A DNA stretch of 64,000 bases from positions 1 through 64,000 of the forward strand of contig NZ_NMQW01000013.1 in assembly GCF_002234615.1 (NCBI RefSeq), in the 5' to 3' direction. Positions within the stretch are counted from its first letter, which is position 1, and each line of letters begins with the position of its first letter. The stretch comes from Paenibacillus rigui (GTDB lineage Bacteria; Bacillota; Bacilli; Paenibacillales; NBRC-103111). Shown here in pieces: positions 28,201 through 37,146 of the stretch. The position numbers and the translations under genes were made by a program. The notes below the pieces were generated by a model that had not been told where the DNA came from, searched no databases, and saw nothing but the letters and a program-made list of their open reading frames with translations.

Positions 28201-28325
28201 GTTTTCCCTGCCCCGGTGTTCCCTGAGATCACGAACAGCCTCCGGTCCTCCAGCCGGCTGAAATCAACGGTCTCCGTATCCCGATAAGGTCCGAAGGCGG
28301 TCATCGTCAAAAGAATCGGCCTCAT
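25233..28325 (-). CDS. sbcC: SbcC, ATPase subunit of the SbcCD DNA nuclease
   Basis: 1030-residue SMC/Rad50-like ATPase that with SbcD cleaves DNA hairpins and blocked ends in the cytoplasm. Walker A is ISGNTGAGKTSIFDAICFAL at the N-terminus, the zinc hook CPVCGSEAHP is near residue 520 between two long coiled coils, and the signature LSGGEKFNASLCLALG plus Walker B MMFIDEGFGSLDED are at the C-terminus. The coiled-coil arms are rich in Ala, Glu, Arg and Gln, raising local GC and opening long antisense frames. The start ATG overlaps the sbcD stop (ATGA). Confidence 0.97.
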   Translation of the reverse strand: MRPILLTMTAFGPYRDTETVDFSRLEDRRLFVISGNTGAGKTSIFDAICFALYGFASGEDRAEPRVLRSHFAKEEVHTSVEFCFAVGKRTYRVFRQMPHRKGANKSETGGKAELYETTSGQDVPCVDRFMVSDVNSKLESILGLTKEQFSQIVMLPQGEFRKLLTSDTENKEEILRRIFRTNLYYKLEERFQQKNREGKDALKDAQLTQELYRKQVYDILPIREGSLLAASRQQEHVSAQQMLDGLAEELAHYTQLKAEAEGEKAVLARRLEQEELALREASALNGRFDELAGKRIRRDELEAQRPTAEEQARRLALAERAARIEPYEEHAARSERDVQAKRAQHEAKRRDVQAAEQASARADERYRAEEAREPERREAERELQRLAELAPAVRSLEAQRLEVKRLLAEEQIAASRLSGLEAKLAEARLAKQRGAERIKAMEAAGAALPDKLLQRDRLRSKYKLLKELTLLEKQLADMQRLEAERERMALGAQEEHDRLEALWIEGQASLLAAHLHDGKPCPVCGSEAHPHKASADQAVPSREALQQAKDTLRHIQHELSTAKAQAAAARSGWDGSAEAVAEHGIVPEGLSEQLAAAEREGKLLAADIAQLTDQAGVLQQLKQEAEQLEGQLDRLQLDKEQLTGQLQQLTVDRSTKQSLLDHELERIPEPLRTPSLLEQRTKEQQALVQRLDAAWKAAQEERQLRQTRWAEEKASEAQLALQLQEAEASRQEAAGRFQEELAKSGFASMDELGACKLPEAARNSLKDQLEAFQTAFAALSQQLAALELELAGRERPQLEVLHTGMTRTKQELEQAASRLQHTDNCRREAERLHTAIGSAYEKVREQEARLEQVMDIYQMLKGDNSMKISFERYILIEFLEQILQAANARLRELSNGQFLLERSDRLESRGKQSGLGLDVYDAYTGQNRDVKTLSGGEKFNASLCLALGMTDVIQAHQGGVSIEMMFIDEGFGSLDEDSLNKAITTLIDLQRAGRMIGVISHVQELKQAFPAVLEVRKTKEGCSRTEFVLK

Positions 28326-29500
28326 ACGGCACCTCCCTCCTCCCGCAGCAGCTCGGCATATGTATCGGCAAACAGCCGCTTCTTCTCCTCATTCAGCGGC
28401 AAGCCCTTCACTTCCTTATAAAAAGCTTCAAACAATGAAACCGGATCGGCCTCCCTGCGTCTTGCCACAGCTTGCTCCTCCGCAAGCTCCGCTCCTCCAT
28501 CCCTGGAGCCGGAGTCACTCTGGCTTCTCCGCTCGACATGCAGCGCGTTCGGGTAATAAGCCCTCACTTTTTCCATCGGGAACAGCACCGGATTGTCGCT
28601 CAGCAGCGTCACGAATACGTAATCCTCGCTGATCGGCTGCTTCTCAAGCTCCTCGAGCGAAGCGATGACCCTGCGCATATCTCTGAGCGGCTTCAGCGGG
28701 CGCTTGTCCACCTGTACCCGGCCGGATTCATCGATTTCCACGATAAAAAAGCCTTTATTGTGACTTTCCTCCGATACCGAATATTTCAAAGGCGAGCCTG
28801 CATAACGGATCGTTTCCTGCTTGACGAAATGCGCCTGATGCAGGTGGCCGAGCGCCGTATAATGAAACGGCTCAAAGTGGTCCGCCCGTACATATTCCGC
28901 TCCCCCAATCGCCAGCGGGCGTTCGGAATCGCTCGTGTTATCCTGCGGCTCGCCCATTGGTGTAACAAATGCATGACCTACAAACACATGACGCGCTTGA
29001 GGATCCAGGGTTGGCCGGATTCGGGCTACAATCGCCTTCATCGCATCGTCATGCGACCGGATTTCCTCTTCTTCGAACGTATAACGGACCTGTGCCGGAT
29101 CTGCATAAGGCACCAGGTGAAAATGCACCTCCCCGTGGGCGTCCTTCAGCACCACGGGCTTTAGCTCGGACCTTAGCTGTCCGACAAGGTGCAAGCCCCG
29201 CGCCTCCATAATTTTTGAAGCAAAATTCAAGCGGTCCGGACTGTCATGGTTACCCGAAACCGCCAGCACCGGTGTATTGAGGTCAATGACCAATTTCTCC
29301 AGCAGCTCATCCAGCAGCTCCACCGCTTCCGTCGGCGGCACCGCACGATCGTACAAATCGCCGGCAATCACGACCGCATCCGGCCGCTCCTGCTGTACGG
29401 TTTCTACCAGCTGCTGCAGAACGTACCGCTGATCCTCCGTCATGTATACCCCCTGCACCAGCTTGCCCAAATGCCAATCGGCCGTATGTATAAACTTCAT
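28322..29500 (-). CDS. sbcD: SbcD, nuclease subunit of SbcCD
   Basis: 392-residue Mre11-type manganese-dependent nuclease. Phosphoesterase motifs appear in order: IHTADWHLGK, VIAGDLYDRAVPP, LAVSGNHDSPDRL, FVGHAFV and TALGHLHQ. The start at 29500 follows AAGGAAGG; an in-frame ATG at 29524 has no better site. A four-base overlap with sbcC indicates translational coupling. Confidence 0.97.
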   Translation of the reverse strand: MKFIHTADWHLGKLVQGVYMTEDQRYVLQQLVETVQQERPDAVVIAGDLYDRAVPPTEAVELLDELLEKLVIDLNTPVLAVSGNHDSPDRLNFASKIMEARGLHLVGQLRSELKPVVLKDAHGEVHFHLVPYADPAQVRYTFEEEEIRSHDDAMKAIVARIRPTLDPQARHVFVGHAFVTPMGEPQDNTSDSERPLAIGGAEYVRADHFEPFHYTALGHLHQAHFVKQETIRYAGSPLKYSVSEESHNKGFFIVEIDESGRVQVDKRPLKPLRDMRRVIASLEELEKQPISEDYVFVTLLSDNPVLFPMEKVRAYYPNALHVERRSQSDSGSRDGGAELAEEQAVARRREADPVSLFEAFYKEVKGLPLNEEKKRLFADTYAELLREEGGAV

Positions 29501-29762
29501 TCCTGATTCCTTCCTTTCCGACAAACCGTACTGCCTTATATCATGTATTCGCGCTGCATTCCCCCGAATCCTTCGTGTGGTGGAGTTTACCAGCCATGAG
29601 ATCGTGCACGAATTTCCCCCTATAATGCTGCATTCCTTTTCGTTTTTTTGCTGCCTGTGTATAAAAAAGCGGTATGAACCCCCTATATTTCGACTTGGTA
29701 TAAATTGCTAAGATGGGGATGTAGCCCAAATGGCTATCCAATATTTTATGCGGAGGGATTTT

Positions 29763-30263
29763 ATGAACAAATGTAAATCGTTTGCCCTGTTTCTTGCCAT
29801 CCTGGCCCTGCTAACGTTTAGCCAGTCTGCATTTGCAAGCGCCTCCCCGATCAATTGGACAATCAACACAGACTATGGAAACGGTTATTGCACCTCAAAC
29901 TTCAGAGAATACACGTTGACCGCCAACAGCGCCCAAGTTCTTCAATATGGACCGAATACGATCATGAGCTGTCATGTCGAGGCGAACGGCGTATCCTACG
30001 TAGAGGGAACGACTCAAATTTCTTTTGATTGGTCGTACAATGTAACCTCCGATTCCCATTATGCTCATATTTGGGTCTATGCCGAGGGGGTTTCGGACGC
30101 TTTCGAGGTGTATTGGGATTCGGAGCGATCGGATTCAGGCTCGTATACAATCAACCTGCCGAACGGATACACCGGGAATGTGCACTTTATTGCTGATGCA
30201 AGCTCTGACGCGTATTCCGCCGGATATTCGTATGCCGATATTACAAATATCACATTTAACTGA
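29763..30263 (+). CDS. Small secreted protein of unknown function
   Basis: 166 residues. A classical signal peptide (MNKCKSFALFLAILALL, cut near AFA-SAS) is followed by about 140 residues rich in Ser, Thr, Tyr and Asn with alternating beta patterns, as in small beta-sandwich modules. Two cysteines (in GYCTSN and MSCHVE) could form a disulfide. I do not recognise the family. GGAGGGA lies six bases before the ATG and a strong terminator follows, so it is a real single-gene unit. Confidence 0.72.
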   Translation: MNKCKSFALFLAILALLTFSQSAFASASPINWTINTDYGNGYCTSNFREYTLTANSAQVLQYGPNTIMSCHVEANGVSYVEGTTQISFDWSYNVTSDSHYAHIWVYAEGVSDAFEVYWDSERSDSGSYTINLPNGYTGNVHFIADASSDAYSAGYSYADITNITFN

Positions 30264-30304
30264 CAATGAACGTGTAAAGATACGCTATCCTTCATAAAAG
30301 AACG

Positions 30305-30345
30305 GCTGATCACAGGGCGAGCTGCCTGTTGTCAGCTATTTTTTT
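30305..30345 (+). terminator. Terminator of the small secreted protein gene
   Basis: GCTGATCACAGG (30305-30316) pairs with CCTGTTGTCAGC (30325-30336), followed by TATTTTTTT. Confidence 0.88.
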
Positions 30346-30446
30346 GTATATGTGAAATAAATCACTTACTAAAATGCCGGCGAATCCTATACTTAAAGCA
30401 AGCTCACATCTCCTTTACACACTTTGTTTAGAAAGCCGGGATCCTC

Positions 30447-31472
30447 ATGCTTAATCAAGGAAAAGGCAGTGCCTACGACACCTATTTTTTAAATACACGG
30501 TTTGTTCTTATTGTTCTGGTTGTCATAGGCAATCTGCTCATGCCGCTCCTCCCCCGCGATGCGGAGGCTCAGGCGATTGTACTGACCATTTTCACCTTCC
30601 ATATGCCTGTCTTCGTGTTTGTGACCGGGCATTTCTCGAAGAGCTTTCCGAAGGATCCGCATGCCATGCGGATTCTGATGACTATTGTACTGCAGTATGT
30701 TATTTTTCAAAGCCTTTATTCGGCTCTCGATTTCCTGTTCTTCCATACTGGCGGCACGATTTATTCGTTCTGGGCGCCGTATTGGATGCTCTGGTTCCTG
30801 TTCAGCCATTTGTGCTGGAAGCTCCTGCTTTTGCTCTTTATAAAAATTAAGCAGCCTCTGGCAGCAGCTGTTTTGATCGGCATCGCCGTTGGTTATCTGC
30901 CCTTCGACGGCCTATGGCTCAGCGTGAGCAGGACGTTCGTCTTCTTCCCGTTTTTCTTGGCCGGATATTATTACCGGGGCGAATGGCTCCAGAAGGCGGC
31001 CCGTCAGCCGCTCGCGAAATTAGCCGGCAGTCTCGTGCTGCTGCTGGTCATCGCGGGATTTTACAGCGGCAGGCTTCCAGCAGGCATCGACTGGCTGCTC
31101 GGCAGCCGCACGTATGGGGAGCTTCACCTGATGCATTGGTATGCAGGCTTATACAGAATGGGTTATTATGCAGCGGCTGTCCTCGTATCTGCCGCGTTCC
31201 TCCTGCTGCAAACGGAACGGAAGGGGCGGCTGACCGAATGGGGCGAGCGGACCGTTTACGTTTTCCTGCTGCATGGAGCCGGTCTTAAGCTGCTGGCGGC
31301 GGCGGGCTTGTACAGCATGGCGGGCTTCCCTGCGGGAATTCCGGTGCTGTTAGGAAGCGCCATTGTTTTGACAGTGCTGCTGTCGCACGCTCGCGTGGCC
31401 GCTCTCACGCATCCGCTGATCCATCCCGACCCGGTGCTGCTCTCGAAGGCAAGACATTTCAGGCGGGCTTGA
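30447..31472 (+). CDS. Acyltransferase-3-like membrane protein (fucose 4-O-acetylase/YkrP type)
   Basis: 341 residues with about ten hydrophobic helices. The start (TRFVLIVLVVIG), FHMPVFVFVTGHFSKSFP and the tail of YVFLLHGAGLK match the membrane acyltransferase family that acetylates surface polysaccharides. In most relatives the first helix ends in GH; here it reads GN (VVIGNLL), so the usual histidine is replaced and activity is uncertain. The ribosome site is weak (GGGATCC). It converges on the two-gene unit at 31555-35530 and is not part of a polysaccharide cluster. Confidence 0.75.
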   Translation: MLNQGKGSAYDTYFLNTRFVLIVLVVIGNLLMPLLPRDAEAQAIVLTIFTFHMPVFVFVTGHFSKSFPKDPHAMRILMTIVLQYVIFQSLYSALDFLFFHTGGTIYSFWAPYWMLWFLFSHLCWKLLLLLFIKIKQPLAAAVLIGIAVGYLPFDGLWLSVSRTFVFFPFFLAGYYYRGEWLQKAARQPLAKLAGSLVLLLVIAGFYSGRLPAGIDWLLGSRTYGELHLMHWYAGLYRMGYYAAAVLVSAAFLLLQTERKGRLTEWGERTVYVFLLHGAGLKLLAAAGLYSMAGFPAGIPVLLGSAIVLTVLLSHARVAALTHPLIHPDPVLLSKARHFRRA

Positions 31473-31554
31473 TGCATGAAGCTGGGCATGGTGCATGAAG
31501 GAGAGCATGGTGCAGGTGACCGCCGGAGCCGACGCCGTTACTATACGACGTACC

Positions 31555-31986
31555 TTAAGTCGCTTCGTCCAGCGCCTCGGTTAGCTTTTCCAAAAACTCC
31601 TGTCCCTCCAGCTCGGCTACCTTATAAGGTTCAAGCTGTTCCAGCTTGTTCGTTACAACCACGCCATTGGTCTTGCCGATTAAATACTTTTGGGCTAAGC
31701 CGTTCAGCAGGTTCGCGTTGTCCTTTATCCGGAGCATCGTTTCGATCAGCACCTGCTGTGCCGGCTTGTCGAAATCTTTTTGCTGCACGGCCACTTTCTT
31801 GTGCGTGTAGCTTGTGATCACGTAATCGATATGGAGGTTTTTATGGAAGGCCACATAATAGATACACATCGAAAACAAGCGAGACCATGTTAAATCGTTA
31901 AACAAAAATTCCAATTCGACTTCCGTTGTGCCGTCCTCCCGGGGAAACTGCCGGATGATATTTCCGTTCGTCGTATAAATATCCAT
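31555..31986 (-). CDS. Small unknown protein, partner of the 1165-residue protein
   Basis: 143 residues, soluble, not recognised. The N-terminal half has beta-type patterns with aromatic residues (VELEFLFNDLTWSRLF, CIYYVAFHKN), and the C-terminal half is helical and acidic. It starts 46 bases after the large gene ends, on the same strand with no terminator between, so the two are very likely co-expressed; a chaperone, immunity or binding-partner role is possible but unproven. Start 31986 is preferred (AAAGG nine bases upstream); ATGs at 31995 and 32007 are alternatives. Confidence 0.65.
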   Translation of the reverse strand: MDIYTTNGNIIRQFPREDGTTEVELEFLFNDLTWSRLFSMCIYYVAFHKNLHIDYVITSYTHKKVAVQQKDFDKPAQQVLIETMLRIKDNANLLNGLAQKYLIGKTNGVVVTNKLEQLEPYKVAELEGQEFLEKLTEALDEAT

Positions 31987-32032
31987 TGTCCTCATCCTTT
32001 CTTTCATTCTTCATTATCCGTTCATCTCTTGA

Positions 32033-35000
32033 TTAATCACGCTTCAGAAGAGGCTCAAGCTTCACTCTCAGCTTTTCCATCGAGTCAATCCCTGCCGTTA
32101 TGGTTCCCAATAATTTCTCGCGTTCCTTCGGTTCCTTCAGCTTCAGCGCAGTGCTGGCTTCGTTCCCCATCGCCGCCAGGCTGCCGTTAAGGTATGCAAT
32201 AATATCGGCATACTTTTGCAGCTGTTCCGCCCCCTCCAATCCGATTGTAAACCGGATCTCTTGCCCGGTCTCTCCAAGGTTGGAGACGGGGAAGCCAAAG
32301 CTGAAGCGCATGGCAACGGGAAGACCCGTTTGCTGCATCAGCTTAACAATGCCTTTTTCCAGCACATCGACATTAAACTCATGAGCTTTATCATAATTTA
32401 AATCATGTCCGAAGATTTTGGCCAAAAATTCGTCATAACGCAAGGAAACGTAGCATGTGCCCTCATCCGAATTCGGAGTAATCTGGATGGCTCCGCCAAG
32501 CTGCAGACTATCGAACGCTGTATTTAGCTTGGTATGCATTTCTGTGGTATTCTCGCGAACTGCCTCCAAGTACTCCACCTGTTCCTTGCTTGTATACTTG
32601 AACAAGGCTTGAAAATAATTTACGATGCTGGGGTCCACCTGATTCTCATCCTTCGACTTTGTTAACGTTTCGTTAAACTGCTGCCATTTGTCCGGATCAT
32701 TATAAGAGAAAATCAGTCCCCCGCTCTGTTTATCCATTCCAAGTTGAGCGAATTTAGTCAAGCTTTGGACAAACACCAGGTTCAATTGGCCTGATTGAAT
32801 GTACGGGTGGGCAGCCTTCCGGATCTTAGCCACTTCCTCCTCGGTCGTATGGTTCAAAGTGATATCGACGATGACGGAGCACCTGAAGCTGTCGTCCGAT
32901 TTCTTTGTCTCGAACAGCTGGATAATGAGCTCCGTGACTTCATTGGCCGCGATACTTTGTTTGGTGGCATCATTCGGATGGATATCAATAAGCACCATAT
33001 CGGGAGAGGGTGAATCGACGTTAATATTTTTAAAGCGCTCCGTATCCAGATATTGTTCAATGGAGCTCGGTGTCTCCAGCTTAACCTTGCCGCCCTTGCT
33101 CGTATTTTGCGTGGCTCTAAGCTTGTCGCTGAGCTCGAAATATATGTTATAGAACGCCTCGATATTCAAGCCGTCGCTGCCGTTGGCCTTCACCTGTGCC
33201 GCTACCGCATCATACGCCTGCGCAAAGGCTTTAAGCCCGTAATCCGTTATATGGGCGCCTTGGAAAAAGCGGTCCTCGGTTTCCGACTCCGTCGCTTTAA
33301 ACTGGGGAGCCCCAAACTCGTAGTCCTCATCGGGCTTGGCGCCTCTCCATTCCATGGCAAAAATCGCCGTTTCATGCATGGCTTGAATATTGCGGACAAA
33401 ATCCTCGATTTTGCTTTGAGATAACAGGGCGTCCTCCAGATGCTGCTGCAGCTGTGCCAAAATAAACTTTGGCAGCGGACTATCCTCTTTCAGCGCACCG
33501 CTGTTCTCCAGCAGCGCAATTGCGGCCCTCGCCTCAATGCTGATGTAGTCCACTTCCCGGCTGTAGCCTTCCTTGAACTTCTCCAGCGCCAGCTTGGTTT
33601 TATCTAATTGATCGGCTGCCTGTGCGAGGCTCGTATAGGAAGCAGGATCGAAGCTTAAAATTTCCTCTTTGAGCTTGCCCAGACGCTCCCGGTCCGCCGA
33701 TGGGGCTTTGGCAGACTGTGCTTCCATAATCCCCTTCTCTATATCCTTCAATTGCTCATGCATAAACAGCTTCCTGCTGGCTTCCGTCGGGCTCGGCACA
33801 TTACCCGATTTGTTCACAGCTGTTTTGACTGCCATCCCCATCGCTTTATCATCTGTAAAAATCGCCGGCTGTGCGTATTTTTCATCCTTCTCCTTGATCT
33901 TCACGATACCGCCTGTGGTGACAACCATGTTGGAGGTAGAGAACGCATCTCCCGCTTTTTTCTTTAACCTTTCGAATAGGGCCCAAGCGCCTGGCTCCGT
34001 GAAGCCCGCCTGCTTAATTTCATTCTTAATGCTTTCCTTCTTACCAGTCAAAAATGCTTTAAATGATGGATCTTTAATTAAAGGTTTAAATGCTTCTTTC
34101 TTATTAGCGGTAATGGTTTCAGCACTTACGGTTTCACTCGGTGCTTGCCTATAAGCGGCTTTGAATTTATTCAATAATTTACCGGTAAACTTTTTTCCTT
34201 CCTCTGCATCGTTAAGCCACGTGTGAAAACCATCCATTTCTTCTAAAATACCTGGATCCTTTATAAGATCATCCGCTTTCATGACCTTGTTGTTCACCTT
34301 GGATTCCATTTGTGTAAGCTTATTCGTTCGTTCGATACCGTCTATGTGTTTAGCAAGATGGGTACTCACTTCATTTCTTGCCGCCTCTTTATGGCTCTCT
34401 TCGATGCCGCTGCTAGCTTTATTCACTTCCGTTTCGGCCATCTTCTCCGCAACGGCTTGGGCAAACAGCTTCTTAATTTGATTACCCAGTGTATTGGATA
34501 GCTCGATATTCTCCTCTACCGTACCCACCATTAAAGGGGTAATGTCGACAAAAGCCTGCGGGTTGCCCGGTACCTCCCAGTACTTGGTCAAATCTGCGTC
34601 GTTCGTCAGCAAATAGTCGGCCGACTGCTGAACCGTTTTGGTTAGCTGGCTCTTTATTCCATCCAGTGAAGCATCGGTTTTCACATTTACTTTCATCACC
34701 TGGAAAAATTGCTCCAGCACGCCTTCCATCTTCTCCGTTCTCGTCAGAACAAGCCGGCTCGAAGGATATTTATCCGGAAGCGTCTCCTCCAGTGCCGTTA
34801 CAAAGCTTGTCGCAAAGGAGCGCATATACTGGCTGTCCTTCTGGTAGTTCAGCGGTGACGCCTGATAATCCATCCGTTCAATTTCCTCTGCCCGGAATAA
34901 CGCATTCGAGATGAACCGCTGCAGCAAATACATGGAGATGGCGTCCTTCAGCCGCTGCTTTTCATCGGTGCTAATGCCCACTCTGCTGTCGATGGCTGCA

Positions 35001-35530
35001 TGCTCCTTACGCGCTTCCCTCTCCGTCTCCATCCAGGAGCCGAACTGCTTCGACTTCAAATGCTCCTCGATATTAAACTCGCTTGCATACCCGGAGTCCT
35101 CATAATACGTATCCGGTGTCTCTTGCTTCCAATAGACGACCTTCAGCTGATTTCGAATTTGAAATTGTTTTTTGCTGCCGTCTTCGTTTTTGTTTACCAG
35201 TTTAAACTTAAATTTGGCTTTACCTTCCTGGTCATCTTTAAAGAAACCGTTATGTTTATCATCCTCTACAGGCTTTCGTTGAATCGATGCAGCCGCTCTT
35301 TGAGCAGGCATACGGGCGAAGCCTCTCATCATTTGAATTACCGCTTGATTGCCTACGGTCCGTTGAAGAGCCAGCGCCGCCCGGCCGGTCAGCGGAACAT
35401 CGGCAGCCAGAGGTGCAAGGGGTATAGCAAGAGATTGGGAAGACTCCGGCGATTGTTCCCTTGAGGGCGTAGAATGGTGTGCGGCTTCGCTTTTCCCTGC
35501 CTGCTTGCCGGTTGGAACAGGATGATACAT
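32033..35530 (-). CDS. Large protein with injection-system-type leader and PLP-enzyme-like C-terminus
   Basis: 1165 residues, no signal peptide. Residues 1-90 are Pro, Ser, Gln and Ala rich and contain LQRTVGNQAV (55-64), a motif common in proteins linked to extracellular contractile injection systems and DUF4157 toxins. Residues about 90-750 are Lys/Glu-rich and mostly helical. Residues about 740-1110 resemble a fold type I PLP enzyme of the Cys/Met group: YGLKAFAQAYDAV near 765, LIDIHPND near 850, SVIVDITLN with D889, QSLTKF with a candidate cofactor lysine K926, and IRFTIGLE near 1095. This resemblance was made by eye and is tentative. The start at 35530 follows AAGGGAG, under an extended -10 promoter. 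It is followed by a small partner gene. No HExxH protease motif was seen. Confidence 0.7.
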   Translation of the reverse strand: MYHPVPTGKQAGKSEAAHHSTPSREQSPESSQSLAIPLAPLAADVPLTGRAALALQRTVGNQAVIQMMRGFARMPAQRAAASIQRKPVEDDKHNGFFKDDQEGKAKFKFKLVNKNEDGSKKQFQIRNQLKVVYWKQETPDTYYEDSGYASEFNIEEHLKSKQFGSWMETEREARKEHAAIDSRVGISTDEKQRLKDAISMYLLQRFISNALFRAEEIERMDYQASPLNYQKDSQYMRSFATSFVTALEETLPDKYPSSRLVLTRTEKMEGVLEQFFQVMKVNVKTDASLDGIKSQLTKTVQQSADYLLTNDADLTKYWEVPGNPQAFVDITPLMVGTVEENIELSNTLGNQIKKLFAQAVAEKMAETEVNKASSGIEESHKEAARNEVSTHLAKHIDGIERTNKLTQMESKVNNKVMKADDLIKDPGILEEMDGFHTWLNDAEEGKKFTGKLLNKFKAAYRQAPSETVSAETITANKKEAFKPLIKDPSFKAFLTGKKESIKNEIKQAGFTEPGAWALFERLKKKAGDAFSTSNMVVTTGGIVKIKEKDEKYAQPAIFTDDKAMGMAVKTAVNKSGNVPSPTEASRKLFMHEQLKDIEKGIMEAQSAKAPSADRERLGKLKEEILSFDPASYTSLAQAADQLDKTKLALEKFKEGYSREVDYISIEARAAIALLENSGALKEDSPLPKFILAQLQQHLEDALLSQSKIEDFVRNIQAMHETAIFAMEWRGAKPDEDYEFGAPQFKATESETEDRFFQGAHITDYGLKAFAQAYDAVAAQVKANGSDGLNIEAFYNIYFELSDKLRATQNTSKGGKVKLETPSSIEQYLDTERFKNINVDSPSPDMVLIDIHPNDATKQSIAANEVTELIIQLFETKKSDDSFRCSVIVDITLNHTTEEEVAKIRKAAHPYIQSGQLNLVFVQSLTKFAQLGMDKQSGGLIFSYNDPDKWQQFNETLTKSKDENQVDPSIVNYFQALFKYTSKEQVEYLEAVRENTTEMHTKLNTAFDSLQLGGAIQITPNSDEGTCYVSLRYDEFLAKIFGHDLNYDKAHEFNVDVLEKGIVKLMQQTGLPVAMRFSFGFPVSNLGETGQEIRFTIGLEGAEQLQKYADIIAYLNGSLAAMGNEASTALKLKEPKEREKLLGTITAGIDSMEKLRVKLEPLLKRD

Positions 35531-35887
35531 ATGCGTCTCCCTTCGCAGCTTTTTGAATCTATCATACCATAAATGCCCAGCTTGGACGGGGATGATTCGA
35601 CCCGACGTCCAGTCCCTTTTTAAAAAATAGCCCCTTGTCCTACTCACATATCCCCCCGCCGCTTGAATATATTTAGTAACAAGCACTTTTTTTCTATCAC
35701 AGCCGGCTCTCCCTGTCTTTCCATAGGGCTTGGCCGCAGCGAATAGAACCTGCTTGTTGTCCTATTTCCCTTCCCTTTCGGTAACGATCTGCACCGTTCA
35801 AGCAACCCAACCGGACGACGCTTACGATGCAGTCACGGAGCTATTTCCAAACGATCACCCAAGCAAAAACTTCAGGAGGTGTCACCG
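35531..35887. other. Divergent intergenic region between the large unknown gene and yhbH
   Basis: About 357 bases. It contains the extended -10 promoter of the large gene near 35561-35569 and, at the other end, the AGGAGGTG ribosome site of yhbH (about 35875-35882). No clear sigma-A or sporulation-sigma promoter for yhbH was recognised, and no gene is supported. Confidence 0.5.
35561..35569 (-). promoter_or_regulatory. Extended -10 promoter of the 1165-residue protein gene
   Basis: Minus strand TGGTATGAT (TG-N-TATGAT), about 31 bases before the ATG, with a short leader holding AAGGGAG. No good -35 box is present, as is usual for extended -10 promoters. Confidence 0.55.
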
Positions 35888-37048
35888 ATGACTGAACCCT
35901 TATTTACCGTATCCAGAGAAGATTGGTCCTTGCATCGCAAAGGCTATCAAGACCAGACCCGCCACCAGGAAAAAGTTCGCGAAGCGATCAAGCAAAACCT
36001 GCCTGATTTGGTGACGGATGAGAGCATTATCATGTCCGATGGCAAGCAAATCATCAAGGTGCCGATTCGCAGCTTGGACGAATACCGTCTCCGCTACAAC
36101 TACAACAAGAGCAAGCACGTAGGCCAAGGGGACGGAGATAGTCAGGTCGGGGATGTGCTGGGCGTCGATCCTACTCCTTCCTCCGGCGCGGGGAAAGGTG
36201 AAGGAGCCGGCGATCAGCCCGGGGACGACTATTATGACGCGGAAGTGCAAATGGAGGAGCTGCAATCCATGCTCTTCGAGGAGCTGGAGCTGCCAAACCT
36301 GCAGCAGAAGGAAAAAGAGAACATTACGACCAAAGACACGATTTTTAACGATATCCGCAAAAAAGGAATTATGTCCAACATCGACAAGAAGCGGACGATT
36401 CTCGAAAACCTTCGACGTAACGCCACGCAGGGCATTCCCGGGATTCACGGCATCAATCCGGATGACCTTCGGTTCAAAACGTGGGAGGAAATCATAACCC
36501 CTCAATCCAACGCTCTGATCATTGCAATGATGGACACATCCGGCTCTATGGGTTCGTTTGAAAAATATATTGCGCGCAGCTTTTTCTTCTGGATGACCCG
36601 CTTTCTCCGCACCAAGTATGAGCATGTCGAGATTGTGTTTATCGCGCACCATACCGAAGCCAAGCAAGTGACGGAGGAGGAATTTTTCACAAAGGGCGAA
36701 AGCGGCGGCACGATCTGCTCTTCCGCTTACCAGCTGGCCGTTGAGCTCATCGATCGAAAATATTCTCCGTCGCGCTATAACATTTACCCGTTCCACTTCT
36801 CCGATGGGGATAATCTGACGTCCGATAACGAACGGTGCGTCAAGCTGATTCACGAGCTCATGAAACGCTCGAATCTGTTCGGCTATGGTGAGGTCAATCA
36901 ATACAACCGCAGCAGTACGCTCATGTCCGCCTACCGCAACCTGCACGATCCCAAATTTCTGCACTACGTCATCCGCGAGAAAGGCGAGGTATATAAGGCG
37001 CTGCGCACCTTTTTCCCTAAATCGCTGGAAAGCAAAGTGGCACGCTGA
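35888..37048 (+). CDS. yhbH: YhbH family protein (DUF444), sporulation-associated
   Basis: 386 residues matching B. subtilis YhbH and E. coli Yea[19 protein letters not shown] at the start, the [10 protein letters not shown] stretch, a Gly/Asp-rich linker near 80-110, and a von Willebrand A-like end ([20 protein letters not shown], the metal site DTSGSMGS). The family works with the kinase PrkA/YeaG and SpoVR/YcgB in stress or sporulation. The start at 35888 follows AGGAGGTG. spoVR follows after 98 bases; prkA, the usual upstream partner, is not here. Confidence 0.95.
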   Translation: MTEPLFTVSREDWSLHRKGYQDQTRHQEKVREAIKQNLPDLVTDESIIMSDGKQIIKVPIRSLDEYRLRYNYNKSKHVGQGDGDSQVGDVLGVDPTPSSGAGKGEGAGDQPGDDYYDAEVQMEELQSMLFEELELPNLQQKEKENITTKDTIFNDIRKKGIMSNIDKKRTILENLRRNATQGIPGIHGINPDDLRFKTWEEIITPQSNALIIAMMDTSGSMGSFEKYIARSFFFWMTRFLRTKYEHVEIVFIAHHTEAKQVTEEEFFTKGESGGTICSSAYQLAVELIDRKYSPSRYNIYPFHFSDGDNLTSDNERCVKLIHELMKRSNLFGYGEVNQYNRSSTLMSAYRNLHDPKFLHYVIREKGEVYKALRTFFPKSLESKVAR

Positions 37049-37146
37049 AAAAAATAACCGGTCGAGCGCAGCCTCGCCGGTTTGTTGTTCTCACGACCCG
37101 GCAGTTGTTTCGCGTCTCCCACCATATTTCGACAGGGGGTACCACG

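Noticed and set aside
29541-29741. A 66-codon frame on the minus strand between sbcD and the secreted protein gene
   Set aside because: No ribosome site, no terminator, and composition unlike the neighbours; it overlaps the promoter region of the secreted protein gene.
37058-37083. A hairpin between yhbH and spoVR considered as a full terminator
   Set aside because: The stem is only six bases and the following tract (TGTTGTTCT) is a poor T run, so it is described only as a possible weak attenuator.
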